A stretch of 64,000 nucleotides of DNA from Shewanella mangrovisoli (GTDB taxonomy: Bacteria; Pseudomonadota; Gammaproteobacteria; Enterobacterales; Shewanellaceae). This document shows positions 9,198 through 18,532 of this stretch, piece by piece (position 1 is the stretch's first letter; every line of letters begins with the position of its first letter). The position numbers and the translations under genes are program-made. The stretch spans positions 1,922,001 to 1,986,000 of the forward strand of contig NZ_CP080412.1 in NCBI RefSeq assembly GCF_019457635.1. The letters are read 5' to 3'. The notes under the pieces were generated by a model. That model searched no databases, was not told where the DNA came from, and worked only from the letters and a program-made list of their open reading frames with translations.

Positions 9198-9812
9198 ATG
9201 CAAACGGCGTTTATACAAGGTATGGGCATAGGTGGTAGTTTGATTATTGCCGTAGGGGCGCAAAATGCCTTTGTGCTAAAGCAGGGGATTAAGCGAGCTT
9301 ATCCTTTGCCGATTGCGCTGCTTTGTTCAATCATCGATGCCTTAATGATCACTGCGGGTGTGGCGGGGCTTGGGCACATTATCGAAGCTTTCCCGACTAT
9401 CAAACATGTGGCCAGTTTTGGGGGGGCCGCCTTTTTGATTTGGTACGGTGCCAATGCGCTTAAGGCCTCGTTTGTCGCTAAAGGGATGGAGATGGGCAAT
9501 GCGCAAAATGCCGACACTTTGCGTAAGGCCATGCTGACCACGCTTGGGATCAGCCTGCTCAATCCACACCTCTATTTGGACACCGTCGTGCTACTGGGGA
9601 GCATTAGTACTCAGTTCGAAGATGCCCATCGTCCTTGGTTTGGTGCGGGCGCGGTACTGGCTTCGTTTATCTGGTTCTTCAGCTTAAGTTTTGGTGCGCG
9701 TTTATTGGCGCCGATATTTAGCCGCCCAGCGGCGTGGCGATACTTAGATCGCTTTATTTGGTTGACCATGTGGAGCATCGCCGCGGCAATTATGTGGCCT
9801 TATCTGGCATAA
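9198..9812 (+). CDS. argO: Arginine exporter ArgO (LysE family)
   Basis: 204 residues with six membrane segments and the LysE-family signature GGSLIIAVGAQNAFVLKQG near the N-terminus. A second conserved stretch, LNPHLYLDTVVLLGS, lies in the middle. LysE/ArgO proteins export basic amino acids when intracellular levels are high. GAGAGG lies five bases before the ATG. The AT-rich 112-bp intergenic region shared with argP should carry the ArgP site; no strong sigma-70 -35 is evident, consistent with activator dependence. Confidence 0.88.
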   Translation: MQTAFIQGMGIGGSLIIAVGAQNAFVLKQGIKRAYPLPIALLCSIIDALMITAGVAGLGHIIEAFPTIKHVASFGGAAFLIWYGANALKASFVAKGMEMGNAQNADTLRKAMLTTLGISLLNPHLYLDTVVLLGSISTQFEDAHRPWFGAGAVLASFIWFFSLSFGARLLAPIFSRPAAWRYLDRFIWLTMWSIAAAIMWPYLA

Positions 9813-9896
9813 TCTTGGGTGATTAAGCGGCATCCGCTTGAATTTATTCCACAAAGCAGGTTGATTTTTAGACGCAAGCTGAAAATTTTTCATGAA

Positions 9897-9923
9897 AAAA
9901 GGCCCTGATAAAGGGCCTTTTTG
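9897..9923. terminator. Bidirectional terminator between argO and bcp
   Basis: An A-run, an 8-bp stem based on AAGGCCCT/AGGGCCTT, a short loop and a T-run; it serves convergent argO and bcp. Confidence 0.88.
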
Positions 9924-9992
9924 CGTTCAACTGCTAATTTTTTGTACGCCGTGTTGAGCCGAGAGGCATTAATACGGCACTAAAATGCGCAA

Positions 9993-10460
9993 TTAACCAG
10001 CAATTTGCGCCAGCACGACTTGGTGATGATCGTTGGTTTTAAACTTATCGAACACGTGGGCAATGGTGCCGTCGGTATTGATGAGGAAGCTCAATCTATG
10101 GATACCGTCGTAGATTTTGCCCATAAACTTCTTCTCGCCCCACACGCCAAAGGCATCGGCCACGCTGTGGTCTTCATCGCTGAGCAGGGTAAAGTTAAGT
10201 GACTGTTTTTCTGCAAACTTAGCTAATTTGGCCACGGGATCAGGACTAATGCCAAGTACGGTCACTTTGTGGCTGTCCAGTTCAGCTTTGCTGTCACGTA
10301 AACCACAGGCTTGCACTGTGCAACCAGGGGTTGAAGCCTTAGGGTAAAAGTAGACTAAAACCGGGCCGCGCGTTAAGCATTCTTGTAGGGAAACAGCATT
10401 ACCTTGTTGATCTTGAAGGGTAAATAGCGGCGCTTTCGCGCCAGCGGTTAATGTGTTCAT
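9993..10460 (-). CDS. bcp: Thiol peroxidase Bcp (peroxiredoxin Q)
   Basis: 155 residues from the ATG at 10460; a TTG directly upstream is unlikely to be used. GAGG lies seven bases before this ATG, inside the end of gcvR. The peroxidatic motif STPGCTVQACGLRD contains Cys47 and the resolving Cys52 of the PrxQ type. The enzyme reduces peroxides with thioredoxin. It is immediately downstream of gcvR (only three bases between stop and ATG), so the two are probably translationally coupled, as in other gammaproteobacteria. Confidence 0.93.
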   Translation of the reverse strand: MNTLTAGAKAPLFTLQDQQGNAVSLQECLTRGPVLVYFYPKASTPGCTVQACGLRDSKAELDSHKVTVLGISPDPVAKLAKFAEKQSLNFTLLSDEDHSVADAFGVWGEKKFMGKIYDGIHRLSFLINTDGTIAHVFDKFKTNDHHQVVLAQIAG

Positions 10461-10463
10461 CAA

Positions 10464-11015
10464 TTATCCTCTATCGCTTCTTGAGGTGGTGCCTTCCATG
10501 CGTCTAATGGTGCAATCCAGTGCCATTTCTTCAGAGAGTTGATAGATACTCTTTTCGAGCTTTTCTAGTTCAACTTTTTCAGGAATATTGATGGTTAACG
10601 AAATCGTCTGGGTTTGCTCACCGTTGTCGAGTTCTTCAGAGAAAGAGCGTACTGCGGCTAAGTCTAAGGAACGGTCGGCGAGGAACTGGGTGATAAGCTT
10701 CATGGTGCCGCGCTGATCCTTACCGGTAAAGCGCACTTCGAGGCGTGAAAGGTAGTTTTGCGGCGTATGTTTAGAGGTGCGCTTCATCACTGTCATCAGT
10801 TCTAATTCAACACTGAGACTCGGGAGCAGGCTTTCAATTTTCGTTATGGATGCCCACGAACCTGACAACATCATGATTAAGGTAAATTCGTTACCAAATA
10901 ATGCCATACGGCTGTCGACGATATCGCAGTCACAGTCGCTGGCAAGCCGAGCTAGTTTACTTACGAGTCCAGGACGGTCTACGCCCATTGCGGTTACGAC
11001 CAGGAAATTGGTCAT
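10464..11015 (-). CDS. gcvR: GcvR-like glycine cleavage regulator (two ACT domains)
   Basis: 183 residues forming two ACT domains: the first starts at FLVVTAMGVDRPGLVSKLA, the second at RLEVRFTGKDQRGTMKLI. In E. coli GcvR binds GcvA and blocks activation of the glycine cleavage operon unless glycine is present. GAGGAC lies six to seven bases before the ATG. It is divergent from dapA and upstream of bcp, the E. coli order. Confidence 0.88.
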   Translation of the reverse strand: MTNFLVVTAMGVDRPGLVSKLARLASDCDCDIVDSRMALFGNEFTLIMMLSGSWASITKIESLLPSLSVELELMTVMKRTSKHTPQNYLSRLEVRFTGKDQRGTMKLITQFLADRSLDLAAVRSFSEELDNGEQTQTISLTINIPEKVELEKLEKSIYQLSEEMALDCTIRRMEGTTSRSDRG

Positions 11016-11048
11016 GAATTGTCCTCACTTTTTCGATATCATAGAGCG

Positions 11049-11075
11049 AAAACTCGAGACTGAGTGCCGAGTTTT
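11049..11075. other. Hairpin in the gcvR/dapA divergent region
   Basis: An 8-bp stem AAAACTCG/CGAGTTTT (11049-11056, 11068-11075) with an 11-nt loop lies between the two starts. It resembles a terminator but has no upstream gene in either orientation that needs one; it may be a 5' leader element. Confidence 0.45.
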
Positions 11076-11187
11076 TGTGCGGGATGTAATGCTACCATAA
11101 CTAATTCAATTTGAGAGCCCCGTTAGTGCTTGTCATTAATGGTTGGCATCAGTACCATAGCGAATCCTGAAATTTTGGGGAAGTCAG

Positions 11188-12072
11188 ATGATAAACGGAA
11201 GCATCGTAGCCTTAATCACGCCAATGAACAGTGATGGCTCAGTAGATTTTGCAAGTCTTGAAAGGTTAGTCGAATTCCATATTGACCAAGGCACAGACGC
11301 CATCGTCGCCGTGGGCACTACCGGCGAGTCAGCGACTCTGCCAATGAATGAGCACGTTACTGTGGTCGCGCAAACGGTTAAGTTTGCTGCAGGCCGTATT
11401 CCTGTGATTGGTGGCAATGGCGCGAATGCGACATCTGAAGCTATCGAACTCACCAAGTCTTTATCTAAAGTAGGGGTTGCCGCCATGTTAGGCGTGACAC
11501 CTTACTACAATAAACCCACGCCAAAGGGCTTAGTCGCGCACTATAAAGCTGTGGCGGCGAGCACGGATATTCCGCAAATTCTCTATAACGTACCAGGACG
11601 CACCGCCGTCGACATGAAGCCCGAAACCGTGGCCGAATTGGTCGCTGTGAGCAATATTATTGGCGTTAAAGAAGCCACGGGCGATGTATCACGCGTACAG
11701 CGTTTACGTGAGCTTTGCGGTAATGACTTTATGTTGTACAGCGGCGATGACGCAACGGCGAGGGAGTTTTTACTCCTTGGCGGTAATGGCGTAATCTCAG
11801 TTGCTAACAACATAGTGCCAAAAGCATTTAAAGCCATGTGTGATGCAGCACTGGCGGGCAATGCCGAATTAGCGGCGAGCATCGATGAGCCGCTGCGTGG
11901 TCTGTATAGCACACTGTTCTGTGAAGCGAACCCAATTCCTGTGAAGTGGGCTGCTCACCGTATGGGACTGATTGAGTGTGGCCATATTCGTTTACCTTTG
12001 ACTGAACTTTCTGAGCAATGTCATGGTCTGTTGTTAGATGCAATGACTCGCGCCCAGATAGAGGTTAAATAA
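11188..12072 (+). CDS. dapA: 4-hydroxy-tetrahydrodipicolinate synthase
   Basis: 294 residues. It condenses pyruvate with aspartate semialdehyde in the diaminopimelate/lysine pathway. The Schiff-base lysine is Lys161 in [10 protein letters not shown], the catalytic tyrosine is Tyr133 in LYNVPGRT, and the Thr44-Thr45 pair is in VGTTGES, all at E. coli numbering. GGGGAAG precedes the ATG at a good distance. bamC begins three bases after the stop, as in E. coli. Confidence 0.97.
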   Translation: MINGSIVALITPMNSDGSVDFASLERLVEFHIDQGTDAIVAVGTTGESATLPMNEHVTVVAQTVKFAAGRIPVIGGNGANATSEAIELTKSLSKVGVAAMLGVTPYYNKPTPKGLVAHYKAVAASTDIPQILYNVPGRTAVDMKPETVAELVAVSNIIGVKEATGDVSRVQRLRELCGNDFMLYSGDDATAREFLLLGGNGVISVANNIVPKAFKAMCDAALAGNAELAASIDEPLRGLYSTLFCEANPIPVKWAAHRMGLIECGHIRLPLTELSEQCHGLLLDAMTRAQIEVK

Positions 12073-12075
12073 TTA

Positions 12076-13173
12076 ATGTTAAAGAAAGTCACCCCACTGT
12101 TCCTAGTTGCTGCCGTTGCAGCTTGTAGCTCGCCATTAGAGCGTCGCCAAGCAAACGGCGGTGAAGACTATGTGCAGGCCGAGCAAGCGCCAATGCTGAA
12201 GATCCCCGAGGGATTAAAAGCACCGCCATACAATAAAGAATTTGAAGTGCCTAACTTAGGGCCGAAGGCGAATTCCGCGCTGGTTGGTAAAAACCTCGAT
12301 ATCCGTCCTCCACTGCAAGTACTGCCAATGGCAGAAGGTACGCACGTGGAAGAGGGCAGCGATAACATCAAGATCGTGGTTGAATCTATTGATAACAGCG
12401 TCGATCTTAAGCAAGAGATCTTTACTAACTTAGATGGTTTCTTTGCTAAGCAAGGCATTAGCATCCGCAACCGTGATTTCGATAAAGGTACTATCGAAAC
12501 CGATTGGATTGAAAACACGGAAGTGCTTGAATCGAGCCTCTGGGGTTCGGATAAAGAGTATCTGCTGCGTCAACGTTATCGCTTCGATGTCGAAACCCGT
12601 CCACACGGCCGTACCGCCAATATCGTTATTCACTTGGTTGAACACCAAGAGTTTTACGACGGTAAAGAGCAAGATGTCCTGTTAAGCAGCGAAGATAAAC
12701 AGCGTTACACCATCGACATGCTGAACAGCTCTATCGCTTATATGAGTGTGAAGCGCGAGCAAGCGATTCAAGCGAACCGTCTGAAGCAGACCTTAGGGAT
12801 CAATGTGGATCTAGTGACACCTGAAGAAGGTGCCGCTTACTGGTCCGCGAAAGCGCCATACAAGCAAGTGTGGGAACGTCTGCGTATCGTGCTGCCAGAA
12901 ATGGGCTTTGAAATTGCCGATATGGATAGCGCCAAGGGCTTATACTTCATTAAGTTTACCGACAACTCTGGTTTCTGGAGTTCGTTGTGGAACGACAAGC
13001 AATTGGCCCTGAAGGAAGGCAGTTACCGCATACTGCTGGAAGACGGTGATAGCCCAGAGGAAACTAAAATCCTGCTGCGCGACGGTGAAGACCAACCACT
13101 GTCAAATGACGTCGTGACCAATGTGTACCAGTCATTGTCTAGCCTGATGAAAGAAGAGCGCAAACTGCGTTAA
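12076..13173 (+). CDS. bamC: Outer-membrane assembly lipoprotein BamC
   Basis: 365 residues with a lipoprotein signal and lipobox VAAC (Cys17). After the lipidation site comes the long extended N-terminal segment (about 18-95, rich in Pro and Ala) that binds BamD in E. coli, then two helix-grip domains (about 100-215 and 245-360). BamC is the accessory lipoprotein of the BAM complex. It is the second gene of the dapA-bamC operon and ends at a terminator. Confidence 0.93.
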   Translation: MLKKVTPLFLVAAVAACSSPLERRQANGGEDYVQAEQAPMLKIPEGLKAPPYNKEFEVPNLGPKANSALVGKNLDIRPPLQVLPMAEGTHVEEGSDNIKIVVESIDNSVDLKQEIFTNLDGFFAKQGISIRNRDFDKGTIETDWIENTEVLESSLWGSDKEYLLRQRYRFDVETRPHGRTANIVIHLVEHQEFYDGKEQDVLLSSEDKQRYTIDMLNSSIAYMSVKREQAIQANRLKQTLGINVDLVTPEEGAAYWSAKAPYKQVWERLRIVLPEMGFEIADMDSAKGLYFIKFTDNSGFWSSLWNDKQLALKEGSYRILLEDGDSPEETKILLRDGEDQPLSNDVVTNVYQSLSSLMKEERKLR

Positions 13174-13186
13174 TTCTATCTCAGTC

Positions 13187-13216
13187 AAAAAAGGGCGATT
13201 TATCGCCCTTTTTTGT
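13187..13216 (+). terminator. Terminator after bamC
   Basis: Stem AAGGGCGA/TCGCCCTT (13191-13198, 13203-13210) with a TTTA loop, an A-run before and a T-run after. Confidence 0.9.
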
Positions 13217-13543
13217 ACCTGCCATTTGAGCACCGCTGTGCTCGCCCTGCGCGTTAACTATACAGAATGATGTTTCAGAATATTTCTGGCGTATATCAAT
13301 ATTTAAAGCATGGTTTTAGATAAACTGGTTGTAATTTTGATATTTGTTGAAGCAATTCGCTGAAAATGCCAATTATCCTACTGTATTCTTAATCCATCTT
13401 CCCCTTTCTGACTCGAATCGCCGTTTATTACATATTTTATGCAGTTGGCGTAATTTGTAAGAAAAAGTAAAACGTATTGATGCAATGATGCGAGTGGGTA
13501 AACTAGCCGTCACTAATGCGAGTCATCATCATTTGGAAGCCAG
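13217..13543. other. AT-rich intergenic region upstream of the RND operon
   Basis: No ORF is credible here. A small dyad CAGAA-TAT-TTCTG (13276-13288) is the only symmetric element I see and may be chance. The region must carry the promoter of the efflux operon. Confidence 0.4.
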
Positions 13544-14626
13544 ATGAAAAAAATCATAATTATCATCGCCATTTTGGCTGCGGGCTGGTTTGGATACCAA
13601 AGTATGCAACCCCAAGAGACGCAGCAAGCTAAAATTAAGCTCACCCCTAATGTGGTCATCGCGACGGCCGCCATGGCCCCAGTGCGTGACGAAGTCGAAG
13701 CCATAGGCACCAACAAGGCCTTTGAGTCTGTCACTATCACGCCGAAAGTCACCGATGTAGTTACTTCGCTCAAATTTGGTGATGGTGATATCGTCAAAAA
13801 GGGCGACTTATTGGTGCAACTGCAAAATGCTGAGCAGATAGCCAAAGTGAAAGTGGCGCAGGTGAAGGTGAGCGACAACCAGCGCGAATTAGCGCGGATC
13901 AGCTCTCTGGTGACCAGCCGCACTGTGGCAGAGTTAGAACGTGACCGCCTGCAAACCTTAATCGATACCACCCGCGCCGAGTTAGAGCAGGCACAATCGT
14001 CCCTCAATGATCGCAGCATAGTGGCGCCCTTTAATGGCCGTTTAGGCCTGCGCCAAGTGAGTGTGGGTAGCCTAGTGACTCCGGGTACTGAGATCACCAC
14101 ACTCGATGATATTTCTAAGATTAAATTAGACTTTTCTGTGCCTGAGCGCTTTATTCAAGACCTGCAGCCCGGCAAGCAAGTTGAAGCCAAAGCCGTGGCG
14201 TTCCCCGATGAAATCTTTAAAGGCAAAGTGATTTCTATCGATAGCCGTGTAAACCCAACCACTCGCGCTGTGATTGTACGCGCAGAAATCCCAAATCCTG
14301 ATTTACGTTTACTGCCTGGCATGCTGATGAAGGTGAAACTCATCAAGCGCAGCCGCGAAGCCTTGATGCTGCCTGAGTCGGCGATTATCCCGATCCAAAA
14401 AGAGCACTTTGTTTACAGCGTCAATAAAGACAATGTGATTGAGCGTAAGCAAGTCACCATTGGTATTCGTACCCGTGGTTGGGTTGAAATCCTCGGTGGT
14501 TTAGAGATTGGTGAAAACGTGGTGATCCGCGGGCTACTTAAAGTGCACCCAGGCGATGTGGTTAAAACCGAATTGGCTGAGAAGTTTAGCTATCTTTCCG
14601 ATGCCAATGCGGAGCCAAGTGTATGA
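13544..14626 (+). CDS. RND efflux membrane-fusion (adaptor) protein
   Basis: 360 residues. An N-terminal membrane anchor (about 3-17), then the lipoyl-like domain in two halves (about 45-100 and 155-185) separated by a short alpha-helical hairpin (about 100-155), then beta-barrel and membrane-proximal domains. SIVAPFNGRLGLRQVSVG is the typical HlyD/AcrA-family return strand. GGAAG lies before the ATG. Its stop overlaps the start of the RND pump by four bases (ATGA), which implies translational coupling. No outer-membrane factor gene is in the operon, so it presumably shares a TolC-like channel. Confidence 0.92.
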   Translation: MKKIIIIIAILAAGWFGYQSMQPQETQQAKIKLTPNVVIATAAMAPVRDEVEAIGTNKAFESVTITPKVTDVVTSLKFGDGDIVKKGDLLVQLQNAEQIAKVKVAQVKVSDNQRELARISSLVTSRTVAELERDRLQTLIDTTRAELEQAQSSLNDRSIVAPFNGRLGLRQVSVGSLVTPGTEITTLDDISKIKLDFSVPERFIQDLQPGKQVEAKAVAFPDEIFKGKVISIDSRVNPTTRAVIVRAEIPNPDLRLLPGMLMKVKLIKRSREALMLPESAIIPIQKEHFVYSVNKDNVIERKQVTIGIRTRGWVEILGGLEIGENVVIRGLLKVHPGDVVKTELAEKFSYLSDANAEPSV

Positions 14627-17600
14627 TCCTGACAGATCTTTCCGTTAAACGACCGGTATTTGCCTCGGTTATTAGCCTATTGTTGGTGGCCTTTGGTTTA
14701 GTGGCATTCGATAAGTTACCGCTGCGGGAATACCCTAACATCGACCCGCCGATTGTCTCAATTGAAACCAACTATCGCGGCGCCAGTGCCGCTGTGGTCG
14801 AGAGCCGCATTACCCAGCTGATTGAAGATAGGATCAGCGGCGTCGAAGGTATTCGCCATGTGAGTTCATCGAGCAGCGATGGTCGCTCGCAGGTGACCTT
14901 AGAGTTCGATATCAGCCGTAACATTGAAGATGCGGCCAACGATGTGCGCGATAGAATTTCAGGCCTGTTAGATAACTTACCCGAAGAAGCCGATCCCCCA
15001 GAGGTGCAAAAGGCCAACGGTGGCGATGAAGTGATCATGTGGCTCAACTTAGTGTCGGATCAAATGACCACATTAGAGCTGACCGATTACACCCGTCGCT
15101 ATTTATCCGACCGTCTTTCCGTGGTGGACGGGGTGTCGATGATCCGTATCGGTGGTGGCAAGGTCTACGCCATGCGCGTCTGGCTCGACAGACAAGCACT
15201 CGCATCCCGAAGCCTTACTGTGGCCGATGTTGAAGCCGCGCTAAGGGCTGAAAACGTTGAGTTGCCCGCAGGTTCGCTCGAGTCTAAAGAACGCCACTTT
15301 ACCGTGCGGTTAGAGCGTAGTTATCGCACCGCCGAGGATTTTGCCAATTTGGTGATTTCCCAAGGAGAAGACGGTTACTTAGTCAAACTTGGCGATGTGG
15401 CTAAGGTGGAAATTGGCTCAGAAGAAGAGCGTATTATGTTCCGCGGCAACAAGGAGGCCATGATTGGTCTTGGGGTGTCGAAACAGTCGACCGCCAACAC
15501 CTTAGAAGTGGCCCGCGCCGTTAACGCCTTAGTCGATAAAATCAATCCAACCTTACCCGCTGGCATGTCGATTAAACGCAGCTACGACAGCTCAGTGTTT
15601 ATCGAAGCCTCGATTAAAGAGGTGTACCAAACCCTGTTCACCGCCATGGTGCTGGTGATTATCGTGATTTATCTGTTCCTTGGCAGCGTGCGCGCCATGT
15701 TAATCCCCGCGATTACCGTGCCCGTGTCTTTGCTCGGGACGTTTATCGTGCTCTATGCCTTGGGTTATACCATTAACCTGTTGACGCTGCTGGCGATGAT
15801 CCTCGCCATCGGTATGGTGGTAGACGATGCGATTGTGATGCTGGAAAACATTCACCGCCGTATCGAAGAAGGGGATTCACCCTTAAAGGCGGCATTCTTG
15901 GGCGCCCGTGAAGTGGCCTTTGCGGTTATCGCCACCACCTTAGTGCTAGTGGCGGTATTTATGCCGATCACTTTCCTCGAAGGGGACTTAGGTAAACTCT
16001 TTAAGGAGTTTGCGGTAGCCATGAGCGCGGCGGTGATCTTCTCCAGTATCGTGGCCTTAACCTTAAGCCCGATGATGTGTTCTAAGCTGCTTAAACCCGC
16101 ATCGCAGGATTCGTGGTTAGTGCGTAAGGTCGATAGCATTATGACGGGGATTTCCCGCGGCTATCAGAGCTCGCTTGAGAAGGCGATGGCAAGACCTGTA
16201 CTGATGTCGGTATTGGTCTTGATTGCGCTCGGGAGCAGTGTGCTGCTCGCCCAAAAAGTGCCGCAGGAATTTGCGCCGCAGGAGGACCGGGGTTCGTTAT
16301 TTTTGATGGTGAACGGTCCTCAGGGCGCGAGTTACGAATATATCGAATCCTACATGAACGAAGTGGAAAACCGTTTAATGCCGTTGGTCGACTCGGGCGA
16401 TATTAAGCGCTTGCTGATACGTGCTCCCCGAGGCTTTGGCCGCGCCGCAGACTTCTCGAACGGTATGGCGATTATCGTGCTCGAAGATTGGGGGCAGCGT
16501 CGTCCGATGAAAGAAGTGATAGGCGATATTAACAAGCGCCTCGCAGACTTAGCCGGTGTGCAAGCTTTCCCTGTGATGCGCCAAGCCTTTGGCCGTGGTG
16601 TGGGTAAACCGGTGCAGTTTGTGATTGGTGGCCCAAGCTACGAAGAATTGGCCCGCTGGCGCGACATTATGATGGAAAAGGCGGCAGAAAATCCTAAACT
16701 GCTTGGCCTTGACCACGATTATAAAGAGACCAAACCGCAGCTTAGAGTGGTCATCGACAGGGACAGGGCAGCCAGCCTTGGGGTATCGATTTCCAATATC
16801 GGTCGCACCTTGGAGTCTATGTTGGGTTCGCGTTTAGTCACTACCTTTATGCGTGATGGCGAAGAATATGATGTGATTGTGGAAGGGGAGCGCAGTAACC
16901 AAAATACTGCGGCCGATCTGCAAAATATCTATGTTCGCTCCGAACGGACGAAGGAGCTGATCCCACTGTCGAACTTAGTCACGGTAGAAGAGTTTGCCGA
17001 TGCCAGTTCCCTTAACCGTTATAACCGTATGCGGGCGATCACTATCGAAGCCAGCTTGGCGGATGGTTATAGCCTAGGTGAAGCACTGGATTACCTCAAT
17101 CAAGTGGCGCGTGCTTCTCTGCCTGCGGAAGCGGTGATCAGCTACAAGGGACAATCCCTTGATTATCAAGAATCTGGCAGTTCAATGTACTTTGTGTTCC
17201 TGCTGGCGCTGGGGATTGTGTTCCTAGTATTAGCGGCGCAGTTCGAAAGCTATATTCACCCTATGGTGATCATGCTGACGGTACCGCTTGCCACGGTTGG
17301 CGCCTTGATTGGACTGTGGTTTACGGGCCAGAGTCTGAATATCTACAGCCAAATTGGGATTATTATGCTGGTGGGTTTGGCGGCGAAAAACGGTATTCTG
17401 ATCGTCGAATTTGCCAACCAGTTGCGGGATAAGGGTGTCGATTTTGACCGCGCCATTATTCAAGCCTCTTGCCAGCGTTTACGCCCCATCCTAATGACGG
17501 GGATTACCACTGCCGCGGGCGCCGTACCTCTGGTATTGGCCGCTGGTGCTGGGGCGGAAACCCGTTTCGTGATTGGTGTGGTGGTGCTTTCGGGCATTAT

Positions 17601-17718
17601 GCTGGCGACCTTGTTCACTATCTTTGTGATCCCAACCGCCTACGGTCTCTTTGCCCGTAACAGCGGCTCGCCAGAAGCCATTGCCCAGCAATTAGATAAG
17701 GAGTTGGCGCAGGATTAA
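14623..17718 (+). CDS. RND (HAE1-type) multidrug efflux pump
   Basis: 1031 residues with the standard layout: TM1 (about 11-30), a large periplasmic loop, TM2-6 (about 335-500), TM7, a second large loop, and TM8-12 (about 845-1010). The proton-relay residues are visible: Asp401-Asp402 in GMVVDDAIV and Lys922 in GLAAKNGILI. The family exports drugs, dyes and bile salts using the proton gradient. The closest drug-specific name cannot be assigned from sequence alone. Confidence 0.94.
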   Translation: MILTDLSVKRPVFASVISLLLVAFGLVAFDKLPLREYPNIDPPIVSIETNYRGASAAVVESRITQLIEDRISGVEGIRHVSSSSSDGRSQVTLEFDISRNIEDAANDVRDRISGLLDNLPEEADPPEVQKANGGDEVIMWLNLVSDQMTTLELTDYTRRYLSDRLSVVDGVSMIRIGGGKVYAMRVWLDRQALASRSLTVADVEAALRAENVELPAGSLESKERHFTVRLERSYRTAEDFANLVISQGEDGYLVKLGDVAKVEIGSEEERIMFRGNKEAMIGLGVSKQSTANTLEVARAVNALVDKINPTLPAGMSIKRSYDSSVFIEASIKEVYQTLFTAMVLVIIVIYLFLGSVRAMLIPAITVPVSLLGTFIVLYALGYTINLLTLLAMILAIGMVVDDAIVMLENIHRRIEEGDSPLKAAFLGAREVAFAVIATTLVLVAVFMPITFLEGDLGKLFKEFAVAMSAAVIFSSIVALTLSPMMCSKLLKPASQDSWLVRKVDSIMTGISRGYQSSLEKAMARPVLMSVLVLIALGSSVLLAQKVPQEFAPQEDRGSLFLMVNGPQGASYEYIESYMNEVENRLMPLVDSGDIKRLLIRAPRGFGRAADFSNGMAIIVLEDWGQRRPMKEVIGDINKRLADLAGVQAFPVMRQAFGRGVGKPVQFVIGGPSYEELARWRDIMMEKAAENPKLLGLDHDYKETKPQLRVVIDRDRAASLGVSISNIGRTLESMLGSRLVTTFMRDGEEYDVIVEGERSNQNTAADLQNIYVRSERTKELIPLSNLVTVEEFADASSLNRYNRMRAITIEASLADGYSLGEALDYLNQVARASLPAEAVISYKGQSLDYQESGSSMYFVFLLALGIVFLVLAAQFESYIHPMVIMLTVPLATVGALIGLWFTGQSLNIYSQIGIIMLVGLAAKNGILIVEFANQLRDKGVDFDRAIIQASCQRLRPILMTGITTAAGAVPLVLAAGAGAETRFVIGVVVLSGIMLATLFTIFVIPTAYGLFARNSGSPEAIAQQLDKELAQD

Positions 17719-17738
17719 TCCCACGCGAACGCTTAGCC

Positions 17739-17776
17739 AAAATAGGCGCTTAAGTGGACTTAAGCGCCTATTTTAT
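17739..17776 (+). terminator. Terminator after the RND operon
   Basis: A 16-bp perfect stem (17739-17754 with 17759-17774) and a TGGA loop. Both ends are A/T-rich, so it can also act on the convergent GNAT remnant. Confidence 0.88.
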
Positions 17777-17801
17777 TTGGGCGAAATCACTTTTGGCGAA
17801 A

Positions 17802-18510
17802 TCACTTTGGGTTAACGTCAACAGCTTGAATATAGCGAAAGGAGGTTTTCTCAAAGCCAATAGATTCGTAGTAGGCTTGGGTCTGCTCGCGGCGCATAGA
17901 CGTAGTGACCTTAAGCTGGCGACAACCCCGCTCACTTGCTCTGCATTTGGCAAAGTCAATCAGTTGCGTCCCTACGCCTAAACCTCGACTCGCTTCAGCC
18001 ACCACTAAGGCGGTAATGCGGCAGATGTGCTGCTGCGAGGGAAAATAATCAAAAATATTAGGGCGTGTTGACGTTTCGAGATTAAATTTTGTTCGTTCTG
18101 GCAAGCTCGTGCTCGCGAAATGAGGAATGAAGTGTAGTTATTCTACTCAAATGACGAGTGACAAAGAGCAAGGGCTTGCCAGACGAACCCTACGGGCAGC
18201 GTTTGGCAGACGTTTCTGCTGCGTTATCGTCCGTTTATGTAGAATAACTACATAGCACGGACTTTGCCTTGCATAAACGTCAGCCAAATAGCTGCAAAAA
18301 TAACCCTGAAACGCCAACACGCCCTATACTTATCAACCCAACCACGGCTCCCTCTGACTCGGCGAGATAGATTTCATCCGATCTTTTGGGATCATCGAGA
18401 TACTGATGTAACTGCGCCTCGGTAGCACTATAACCCAGCTGCAACAGTAAGTTAGCCATGGCGTTAAGGTCGGTTATTTGTGCTTTTTTTATTAGCATTT
18501 CTCTCAACAT
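17802..18510 (-). pseudogene. GNAT acetyltransferase split by a MITE
   Basis: The N-terminal half (18510 down to about 18325) reads MLIKKAQITDLNAMANLLLQ and ends GAVVGLIS; the C-terminal half (about 18058 to 17802) begins NIFDYFPSQQ and contains the acetyl-CoA-binding motif RGLGVGTQLI. Together they make one GNAT N-acetyltransferase of roughly 150 residues. A 264-bp element sits between them. If the element and one TA are removed, the halves are still out of frame by one base; adding one T to the T5 run (A5 on the plus strand, 18051-18055) would restore GLISIIFFDYFP. The gene is therefore broken twice or carries a base-call error. Confidence 0.85.
18061..18324. mobile_element. 264-bp MITE, TA target duplication (IS630/Tc1-like ends)
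   Basis: Terminal inverted repeats of 17 bp match at 16 positions (18061-18077 against the complement of 18308-18324, beginning GGGCGTGTTG). TA flanks both ends (18059-18060, 18325-18326). Inside are further inverted pairs: CTGGCAAGC/GCTTGCCAG (18098-18106, 18174-18182) and GTAGTTATTCTAC/GTAGAATAACTAC (18134-18146, 18239-18251). There is no transposase, so it would need one in trans. Family placement rests on the TA duplication only. Confidence 0.85.
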
Positions 18511-18532
18511 ACTCCAATGTTAAAAACGCTTA

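Noticed and set aside
13513..14100. 195-residue minus-strand ORF
   Set aside because: Fully antisense to the RND adaptor gene; Ser/Arg-rich composition typical of a shadow frame.
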